Positions 57,379 to 64,000 of a stretch of 64,000 bases of DNA are shown here, in pieces. Position numbers and translations under genes: made by a program. The notes beneath the pieces were generated by a model. It was not told the origin of the DNA and made no database searches. It was given only the letters and a program-made list of their open reading frames with translations. Origin of the DNA: Cryptomeria japonica (Eukaryota > Streptophyta > Pinopsida > Cupressales > Cupressaceae); assembly GCF_030272615.1 (NCBI RefSeq), contig NC_081415.1, positions 605,563,137 through 605,627,136 on the forward strand, in the 5' to 3' direction. Positions within the stretch are counted from its first letter, which is position 1. Each line of letters opens with the position of its first letter.

Positions 57379-58560
57379 CTATCCTCCCTCCCTCCAAGGT
57401 GCTACTCGCCTCTCTCCCACCACTCCCCTCTGCCTCCGCCAGCCCCTACCTCCATCCCCTCCACCATCATCATCATCTCCTCCACCCTCTCCCTCCAGTG
57501 GCTCTGCCGGATCTGTCAACCTGGGAAACGGATGCTCTGCCCAATACGCAGAGTACTCTGCGTCCATCCCTACATCATCTACCTCTGGCCACATGTCCCA
57601 TGGCATCGACATCATCTCTGCTAGCTGTGTCACCGCCTGATCATATGATAATAGCGGCCCAAACTGCACCTGATCTCTGACCGTACGGGCATACATGCCC
57701 GAGCCCCGTGGCATCCGATGGATCCGCCCAAACTGCCTGCATACCCTGTCAACAAGCTGCCTCTCCAGAATATAGGGTGTCTGCCCCATCAGATACCTTC
57801 TCCTGAAAACATATGGTAGCTCCAATGCATCGTCCTCCCACTCCTCGCACCCCAGGTACGGCCTCCAGATGACCATGTCTATGTCATCTATGACGTGCCT
57901 CCAATGCTCCAATCTACCAATCCGAGGCTGGGAAGTAATCATGTCGTACAAGTGCACGAAGCTCCGTCCCTGTCCTCTGCCTCTGAAATGAATGGGTCGT
58001 GTGATGGGAAGGTACTCATAAGCCCACACCTGCAAGAGAGTCACGCCGCAGCCCAAACCCACTAATCCGTGGTACACAAACTGATGCAGCTCATAATACA
58101 AATGTGCCAGGACACATGGCCCCCATGCATACCTGGTGTGCTCTGTCATCAACGTCTCCAATGCCCCTCCCCAGCCCACTGCCAATCCTCGTGTGGCCCT
58201 GTCTAGACACAAATACCCACTGATGGCTCCCCCAATAACTGCCGGCAATGCTAAACCTGTGGCAGTCATGGTATCCCAGGCTACATGACCTGCTCGCATC
58301 TCCAACCCGGGATCCTGGAAAACCCGTCTCAATGCCTCCCTGTCACCGTCACGGTCATAGGGAATCAACTCTCCATCAATAGGGATATGCAGAATCCTGT
58401 AGACATCCTCTAATGTAACTGTCATCTCACCCATCGGCAGGTGAAACGTGCACGTCTCCGTGTGCCATCTCTCAGCTAACGCAGTCAGCAACCCCATGTT
58501 TGCCCGAAACTCAGGCACATAGAGCACATGTGTGAGACCCATCTCCTCAATGGATATCAT
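57379..58560 (-). CDS. Antisense Plant Mobile Domain protein in element J
   Basis: The minus-strand ORF starts at ATG 58560 (MISIEEMGLTHVLYVPEFRA), with a stop just upstream at 58582. It reads NMGLLTALAERWHTETCTFH, LPMGEMTVTLEDVYRILHIP and IDGELIPYDRDGD. This is the signature of the Plant Mobile Domain (MAIN/MAIL1 type), in which an R/E-W-H/R-P-E-T-H-T-F-H-L-P segment precedes a G-E-M-T-x-T-L-x-D-V helix. Further on are WGPCVLAHLYYELHQFVYHG, LLQVWAYEYLPITRP and VIWRPYLGCEEWEDDALEL, matching the rest of the domain to about residue 330; an acidic Gly/Asp stretch follows. Host homologues in Arabidopsis act in silencing and genome stability. The role in a retroelement is unknown. The region is visibly GC-rich and CpG-rich relative to its surroundings, and its leader carries two repeat types. 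Confidence 0.85.
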   Translation of the reverse strand: MISIEEMGLTHVLYVPEFRANMGLLTALAERWHTETCTFHLPMGEMTVTLEDVYRILHIPIDGELIPYDRDGDREALRRVFQDPGLEMRAGHVAWDTMTATGLALPAVIGGAISGYLCLDRATRGLAVGWGGALETLMTEHTRYAWGPCVLAHLYYELHQFVYHGLVGLGCGVTLLQVWAYEYLPITRPIHFRGRGQGRSFVHLYDMITSQPRIGRLEHWRHVIDDIDMVIWRPYLGCEEWEDDALELPYVFRRRYLMGQTPYILERQLVDRVCRQFGRIHRMPRGSGMYARTVRDQVQFGPLLSYDQAVTQLAEMMSMPWDMWPEVDDVGMDAEYSAYWAEHPFPRLTDPAEPLEGEGGGDDDDGGGDGGRGWRRQRGVVGERRVAPWREGG

Positions 58561-58680
58561 GTCCTGAATCGACAACTCTGGTCACAGTCTCTGAGTCGAC
58601 GGGAATCTCTCCCGTGACTCTAACATCGGCAAATACTCCTGCAGTCACACAATCAATTTTGTCCGTTATTGTGGCATTCA

Positions 58681-58910
58681 CTGTTTATCACAAAATGCTA
58701 CTTGCTACCTAAATGCATCTGGTTATCTATCCTAGTGACACTCACTGTTCATCACAAAGTGTTGCTATCTACCCTAGTAGTGCTCCCTGTTCATCACAAA
58801 GTACTACGTGTGTGACATTCCCTGTTCATCACAAAGTGTCACTCACATTCGCACTCCCTGTTCATCACAAAGTGTTGCCTATCTTGGTGCTCCCTGTTCA
58901 TCACAAAGTG
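58681..58910 (-). repeat. Six copies of TTCATCACAAAGTG upstream of the antisense gene
   Basis: The core TCCCTGTTCATCACAAAGTG (plus strand) recurs at about 58681 (degenerate), 58745, 58785, 58821, 58856 and 58891, with a weak copy near 58988. The later copies are 35-40 bp apart with unrelated spacers. The array ends 120 bp before the antisense start codon. Confidence 0.88.
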
Positions 58911-59041
58911 CCTTGATCTATTCTACTCTTCCTAGAGGACCTGCTTGAGTGTATCCTCTCAGCAGCTTATCCAATCGACAGCGGATGTTCATCACAGAAC
59001 TGCCGATTTGACCTAGAAGACTAAAACCATGCATTTAGACA

Positions 59042-59168
59042 CACAAACGCACTTTTCACTCATAAACGCGCTTATAGACTGCATAAATGCGCTTCTGCAA
59101 CACAGACGCGTTTTTTGAACACAAAGGTGCCTATGCCATGCACAAACGTGACCAGGGAACACAGACGT
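59042..59168 (-). repeat. Array 3 of CGCGTCTGTG motifs, in antisense orientation
   Basis: On the minus strand seven copies occur in 127 bp: ACGTCTGTG, ACGTTTGTG, CACCTTTGTG, ACGCGTCTGTG, GCGCATTTATG, GCGCGTTTATG and GTGCGTTTGTG. The eleven-base word ACGCGTCTGTG is identical to the copy at 46825-46835 on the plus strand. So the array precedes the antisense gene in the same orientation in which arrays 1 and 2 precede gag-pol. Confidence 0.8.
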
Positions 59169-59446
59169 CCCTACATGACAATGAGGATATCTTTTGCCCG
59201 TGGTCTATCTTATAGCCTAGCCTAGCCCTTGTCTTCCTTTCCCGAGTCAGTCTTTCTTATCTCGTGACTTTGTCACTTTATTCGCTCAACCCATTCTATC
59301 CCATCTTTCTTATCGAGAGATTGTCTGCAATCTTTTCAGACATTTTCATCCAATCTCTCGAGGGGGCATATAATTCCCATACTGGGGCAACTTTGTATCA
59401 GTTCATCTTATCTTCTTTGAAACAACGCGACAAGCCGCATTGTCTC

Positions 59447-59460
59447 AAAGAGGGGCAAAA
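59447..59460 (+). promoter_or_regulatory. Element J polypurine tract
   Basis: AAAGAGGGGCAAAA abuts the 3' LTR start TGTAGACACC. One C interrupts the purine run. It is the expected plus-strand primer. Confidence 0.85.
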
Positions 59461-60248
59461 TGTAGACACCTAAAATTGTCTAGTCTAATTAAATAAATAT
59501 TTTATTTATTTAATTATCTAAGCCTAATTCTTCTATTAATTAAATAAATCCTTATTTATTTAATTAATTCATTTATCCTCTTCTAGCCTTATTTCTCATT
59601 TAAATAAATACATTTATTTATTTAAATTATCCCTTTCCTAAATTAAATAAATATCTTATTTATTTAATTGATCCCACTTCTTCTATTAATTAAATAAATC
59701 TTTATTTATTTAATTAATTCATTATCTTTTTCTACACATGACACATGTCATTCATCTCTTAATTCCTACACTACCTACCTCTCTCATTATTTTGCTATTT
59801 CTTTTACCTACCCTCTAATCCTAGCCGACCTCTCTTTTTACACCTCTCAATCTTAACCCTCCATTTCTTATTGTGTCTTCTATTTAAGGAGATGCTTTCT
59901 TCATTGTCAAACCCTAATGACACATGCTAATGACTGATTTTGGAGTACTTGGCTACACTACGATCCTACTTGCAACCACATTCCGTTCTTTGTTGAGCTC
60001 TTGTGCATACAAAAATCTGAGAGCAAGCATATCAAACAAGATCAATGGAGATAGGAAGAATGGAGATCAAAACCCTATTGGACATGTGATGGTATAATCT
60101 TTATGATTTTGAGTTATTTTGCATTGTCTTAGGTTATCTTCATATGTTATGGTGGATCTTTGTTCATTGTTAGGCTAGGGTTTAGTGGTTGAATCCATTT
60201 TAGTCTTTCAATATTGTTGTTATTTGTTATCCATTTTCACCATATACA
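59461..60248 (+). repeat. Element J 3' LTR
   Basis: It is 788 bp and the same as the 5' LTR except for five substitutions seen by eye (three transitions and two A/T changes). It ends CACCATATACA, followed by the TSD GTTGG. Confidence 0.95.
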
Positions 60249-60683
60249 GTTGGTATTTTTGAATTATATATTTTATGCATTGAGATTATAAATTTAGTTA
60301 ATTAAAAAAGGTTATTAAATTAAGTTGCAAGCTACATGATGTTAAAAATATATTTTATTTAAATTTTAGTGAAAATAAATTAGATTAATTTCATTTATCG
60401 TTTCCTAGAATTTCAAATAAATAAAAGAATAAAAGAATAAATAAATGAATAAAAGAATTAATTAGAATTGATTAGAATTGAAGTATTGCTTTAATTTATT
60501 TATTTAGGAAATTAATTAATTTGCATGAGAAAAGAAAAGAAAGAAAATTGATTTTTAATTATTTCATGTTAACTTATCCCTTTTAATAAATTTGATTGCA
60601 AATAAATTTTGGTTGAAAATAGAATTTACTAGTTTTTTAGGTTATTGTATGTTAAAAATAAAATAAAATAAAAAAATAACCTT

Positions 60684-60839
60684 TGGTAGTTACTACCGAT
60701 AGTAGTACAGCTACCGGCGGTAGTACCTGATACCGTAGGGTAGCAGTGCTACTGATGGTAGTAGTACTACCAGTGGTAGTATCTGCTACCGTGTAGTAGC
60801 GGTGCTACTAGCGGTAGCACTTGCTACCTACGGTAGCAT
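60684..60839. repeat. Palindrome-rich CTACC/GGTAG patch in element I
   Basis: About 155 bp are built from alternating CTACC, GGTAG, AGTAGT and GCTAC words, for example CTACCGGCGGTAG, GTAGTACTACCAGTGGTAG and GGTAGCACTTGCTACC. It is GC-richer than the A/T-dominated surroundings. The words pair with each other, so nested hairpins are possible. No frame or known element end is visible. Confidence 0.8.
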
Positions 60840-61082
60840 GGTTATATTAATTCACTGTTTCCTAGTTAAAATTTCGTGCAGACCAAAATTTGATATTTTG
60901 GATTTCCATGCAGGGTTAATAAATTTAATTTTTAAATTAAATTATTATATATATATATATATATTCATATATAGGGTTTTTTTATGGGCATTATATTATT
61001 TTACTATTATTTTAATACTAAGAAAACTAATTCATGATTTTACATATATATTTTGTAACATGATTATAAGTATATAATATAT

Positions 61083-61828
61083 TGTAGCGTCCTAAAATTG
61101 TGACACTTGCAATTTTGACCGCATTTGGGTCTTCACGATGGCGACGCAACACTGAACCTGAATGGAGACCCCGAAACTTGTCCATGACATCAAAAACTGC
61201 ATTTTTCAGCACCCTGGTCTGATCCTCCTTGCAACCTGCTGTCCCTGGAGGTGGGACCATGGCGCCCAGGGCCCTGGTCCTTCAGGACTAGGGCACCCAG
61301 TGCCCTGGTCCCCCAGGACCATGGCGCCCAGCGCCCTGGTCCCTGGCCCTATTTCTGGGGCCCCGGTCTCTTATGGGGCTTCGGGTCTTTTAGTTTGCAA
61401 ATTGGAAAATAATCTTCCTAGGTCGGCCTAAGGTCGGAAAAATCAGTCTTTTAACCCTAATTGACAAGTATATAAACTACATTTCCTTTCCCATTTTGGG
61501 TAGATGGAAAAAAAGGGTGGAAACGATATTCAAGCATTCAAGCATTCAAGCATTCCTTCAAGCAATTGATCATTCTAAGTCTCCATTCAAGGCTAAGTGT
61601 CCCATTCAAGACAAGGATTCAACCATTGAAGAGGAGATCACATACCACATACAACATACAAAAACATTTACACCTTCGCATGTAAGAATACAAACATTCT
61701 TACAACAAGGTATCAAGTACTTGTTTACATTACAAACATTTACATTTACAGCATTTCTCATTTCTTGGTTAATTCCAAAACCGGGGTTTGACCTAAGGGG
61801 AAACCCCTAATCCCTAACACCTAGGGTT
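61083..61828 (+). repeat. Element H 5' LTR, 3' part deleted
   Basis: It aligns with 62753-63484 with about 15 differences by eye, mostly transitions. It has a TATA box GTATATAAAC at 61468-61477. It ends at CCCTAACACCTAGGGTT, of which AACACCTAGGGTT occurs in the complete LTR only near its end (63959-63971). Confidence 0.8.
61255..61346. repeat. Three 31-bp GC-rich palindromic repeats in H's LTR
   Basis: Units at 61255-61285, 61286-61316 and 61317-61346 follow GACCATGGCGCCCAGNGCCC then TGGTCC with a short tail. GGACCA and TGGTCC at the unit ends can pair, so each unit may form a hairpin. The 3' LTR has the same array at about 62925-63016 with several C-to-T type changes. Confidence 0.8.
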
Positions 61829-62008
61829 GATGTCGATAACCATTTATCTAACGAATTTTCTAAAGCACTTATCCTAGCTCCTAGACAAGAAAAATGTGGC
61901 TTGGAACATGAACATAGCCCTTGTTTGGATCTCGTGATAGCTCCATCTGCTGTGTTGGATGTTCCTCCTCTAGCGTGTTCCCTACCTTCCAGAAACATTG
62001 ATCAGTAA
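61826..62008 (+). pseudogene. Element H conserved C-terminal tail segment
   Basis: The plus-strand reading is VDVDNHLSNEFSKALILAPR, then HEHSPCLDLVIAPSAVLDVP and CSLPSRNIDQ before a stop at 62006-62008. It parallels the tail in element G (33549-33869). It starts immediately at the deletion junction, so only the last 60 codons remain. Function is unknown. Confidence 0.6.
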
Positions 62009-62752
62009 GATCGGGGGGTAGATGACGTGCTAGACTAGTTTCATTAGCATAGCAGACTCTTTCCTCCTCTCTTTTGTTACTTCTTCTATGTGTTATTCTC
62101 ATTCTTCTATTTGTTGTCCTTAGTGTTGTCTACTTGAGGACGATGCAAAACATTGAGATCTCTTTTGGTCTCTCTCATGTTGACTCAAAAGACACATGTG
62201 TTCCCTTCTTCTAGGTGACCTTCCTTGATTGGGGAATGAAGAACAATTATGCATACATACATATGATATACATGAATTATCATACAGCATACTGACCCCA
62301 AGGAAAGCAAAGTCACCTTGCGCTTTGTGTTTTGTGTCTATTATCCTTGGGCTTATCTCACACTTGGGGGCTAAATCCTTGTGATAACATGCTCCTTTCC
62401 TTCTCATTTCCTATATGTATCACTACCTTAAAGCAATCACCCCCGATGAGGCATGTGTGATCGCTTTAACGTAGGGGGGCATACACCCTGTTCATATCTC
62501 TTTAAGATACTTGAAAATTTTTGATATCTTTCTTGCATGACTCATAGTGAGGGAACCTTACTACTGACAGTCATGGTTCTCCCTCGTGATCTTCCCTTTT
62601 ACTTTGTCAATCAAAGTCATAAGATCCTTAGTCCACTGGGGGCTTGGTGTATCTTTCCTTCTTGACATGGTGAAAGTCTTTCAATGTTGTTTCCTTGTAC
62701 TTTACCGGAAGTATTGGCATACGCTTATACTCCCGCTAAAGTGGGGGCTAAA
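62009..62752 (+). other. Element H 3' untranslated interior and polypurine tract
   Basis: No frame is seen. It matches element G 32762-33548 on the minus strand. It ends CTAAAGTGGGGGCTAAA directly before the 3' LTR, which is the polypurine tract. Confidence 0.7.
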
Positions 62753-63988
62753 TGTAGCATCCTAAAATTGCGACACTTGCAATTTTGACCGCATTTGGGT
62801 CTTCACGATGGCGACGCAACACTGAACCTGAATGGAGACCCCGAAACTTGTCCATGACATCAAAAACTGCATTTTTCAACACCCTGGTCTGATCCTCCTT
62901 GCACCCTGCTGTCCCTGGAGGTGGGACCATGGCGCCCAGTGCCCTGGTCCTTCAGGACTAGGGCACCCAGCGTCCTCATCCCCCAGGACCATGGCGTCCA
63001 GCACCCTGGTCCCTGGCCCTATTTTTGGGCCCGGTCTCTTATGGGGCTTCGGGTCTTTTAGTTTGCAAATTGGAAAATAATCTTCCTAGGTCGGCCTAAG
63101 GTCGGAAAAATTAGTCTTTTAACCCTAATTGACAAGTATATAAACTACATTTCCTTTCCCATTTTGGGTAGATGGAAAAAAAGGGTGGAAACGATATTCA
63201 AGCATTCAAGCATTCAAGCATTCCTTCAAGCAATTGATCATTCTAAGTCTCCATTCAAGGCTAACTGTCGCATTCAAGACAAGGATTCAACCATTGAAGA
63301 GGAGATCACATACCACATACAACATACAACAAAATTTACACCTTCGCATGTAAGAATACAAACATTCTTACAACAAGGTATCAAGTACTTGTTTACATTA
63401 CAAACATTTACATTTACAGCATTTCTCATTTCTTGGTTAATTCCAAAACCGGGGTTTGACCTAAGGGCAAACCCCTAATCCCTAACCCCCCAATCGTCTC
63501 TGCTTTTCTGTGTGTAGGTTGCAGGTACATGGCTGTAATTGAAAATCTAGAATCCTTGTGCAGAGATGAACAGATCCCCCTTCGTTTCGCGGATTTTTCG
63601 GAGGACCGTGTGCACGCCGGGCGCCATCGTCCCGTCAACTTTTGCTCAAATTTGTAGGACAGCGCCGTCTCGACATTTTACTACTAATTCCAGGTCTGTA
63701 GCTTCATCCTATATTCCTATCTCCGTTTATAAGTGAATCTTTCTTGCTTCTACATACATTCCTAGTTCAATCTTCTATCTACATTCTTTACAAAAGAGGG
63801 TAGCCTTGCTATCTTAACCCTTGAAACTCATTTAGAATCCAATCTTGCATTATGTGGGATTGGATCTTATGGGTTTCAACCCCTCTTTTGAATGTAAAGT
63901 CTCCCCTAAGTGAAAACCATCAATCCTAGTGACCCCCTTTCTCCTTGGAGTGGGGGAGAACACCTAGGGTTCGATTTTCTGCTTTACA
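62753..63988 (+). repeat. Element H 3' LTR (complete)
   Basis: It is 1236 bp, TGTAGCATCC to GCTTTACA, with the 31-bp array near 62925-63016 and a TATA box GTATATAAAC at 63136-63145. Its second half is related to G's LTR (TTCGGAGGACCGTG versus the minus-strand counterpart near 32000), which shows they are one family with divergent U3 regions. Confidence 0.85.
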
Positions 63989-64000
63989 TATATATATGAT

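Larger units (their letters stand above)
58585..59446 (-). other. Leader/upstream region of the antisense gene in J
   Basis: There is no frame. Read on the minus strand toward the gene it has first the CGCGTCTGTG array (59168-59042), then a 110-bp gap, then the CACTTTGTGATGAACAGGGA repeats (58910-58681), then 120 bp to the start codon. At its far end it is bounded by the plus-strand polypurine tract and the 3' LTR. It probably contains the antisense promoter and 5' UTR; the evidence is positional. Confidence 0.5.
44466..60248 (+). mobile_element. Element J: 15.8-kb Tat-type Ty3/gypsy retrotransposon with antisense gene, TSD GTTGG
   Basis: The LTRs are 788 bp each (44466-45253 and 59461-60248). 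GTTGG occurs at 44461-44465 and 60249-60253. By eye the LTRs differ at 5 positions with no indel, so J is young compared with its neighbours. Order: LTR, primer-site-like sequence, 2.2-kb leader, gag-protease-RT-RNase H-second RNase H-integrase, 1.7-kb spacer, antisense Plant Mobile Domain gene with its own repeat-rich leader, polypurine tract, LTR. The second RNase H after the gypsy RNase H marks the Tat lineage, which is known to carry extra ORFs downstream of pol. Five stops break gag-pol, so this copy would depend on others. Confidence 0.92.
43799..61082 (+). mobile_element. Element I: LTR-like sequence hosting J and H, not closed in the window
   Basis: The sequence starts TGTAGTACCCCTACTCG inside G's LTR. 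It runs 43799-44465, is split by J (GTTGG on both sides), continues 60254-61082, is split by H (TATAT on both sides) and goes on at 63994. It has no coding domain. The TG start and the clean cut of G suggest the left end of an LTR retrotransposon or a long LTR. No far end, primer site or TSD can be seen here, so its identity is inference. Confidence 0.45.
61083..63988 (+). mobile_element. Element H: G-related LTR element with large internal deletion, TSD TATAT
   Basis: The outer ends are TGTAGCGTCC (61083) and GCTTTACA (63988), flanked by TATAT at 61078-61082 and 63989-63993; the TSD is low in complexity. The first 730 bp match the first 730 bp of the complete 3' LTR (62753-63988, 1236 bp). 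After 61828 the sequence is the 3' end of the interior. The end of the 5' LTR, the primer site, gag and protease are missing. It is homologous to element G in the opposite orientation. Confidence 0.8.

Noticed and set aside
58681-58910. CRISPR-like array of short repeats
   Set aside because: The genome is a plant's. Copies are degenerate at the first unit, spacing varies, and the array sits in a retrotransposon leader with no cas-like gene.
61162-61431. Small gene starting METPKLVHDIKNC, present again at 62832
   Set aside because: Both copies lie in the U3 of the two LTRs of element H, overlap the 31-bp repeats and diverge without regard to codons.
61805-61820. Telomere-like CCCTAA units (also at 63473)
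   Set aside because: Only two imperfect units in each LTR, without the CCCTAAA period.

Overview
This window looks like intergenic DNA from a large plant genome, probably a gymnosperm. The lineage is an inference from the retroelement types, the nesting and the low GC. I find no host protein-coding gene, rRNA, tRNA or CRISPR array. Almost all of it is LTR retrotransposons and one LINE, inserted into each other. Element letters A-K below are mine.

Left part (about 1.2-21.1 kb). A decayed Ty3/gypsy element (A, + strand) supplies gag/protease, RNase H, reverse transcriptase (RT), a second RNase H and integrase fragments. It is split twice. A shortened gag-protease LTR element (B, 4590-16300) sits inside its RT/RNase H, and B's 5' LTR is itself split by an 8.0-kb LINE (C, 5248-13277, - strand) with a 13-bp target-site duplication (TSD). 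A 3.4-kb solo-LTR-like block (K, 17427-20842, TSD GTGGA) interrupts A's integrase.

Middle (22.4-43.8 kb). A copia element (D) starts at 22397 and is cut at 24805 by a minus-strand gypsy element with only gag and protease (G). G contains two copia elements: E (24882-31674, TSD GAGAG) and F (36045-42797, near-TSD GCCTG/GCCTT). D, E and F are one Sirevirus-like family with 1.1-1.2 kb LTRs and an initiator-Met primer site.

Right part (43.8-64 kb). Element I starts inside G's 5' LTR and is not closed within the window. It holds J (44466-60248, TSD GTTGG) and H (61083-63988, TSD TATAT). J is a 15.8-kb Tat-type gypsy element with 788-bp LTRs differing at 5 positions. Its gag-pol lies in a single frame broken by five stops. 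H is a deletion derivative related to G.

The most interesting object is J. Downstream of pol, on the opposite strand, it carries a GC-rich gene for a Plant Mobile Domain protein with a coiled-coil tail. The leader of that antisense gene contains the same CGCGTCTGTG-type motif array as the 2.2-kb leader of the sense gag-pol, oriented with the antisense gene. This suggests a two-gene, two-strand element whose transcripts share a cis-element.
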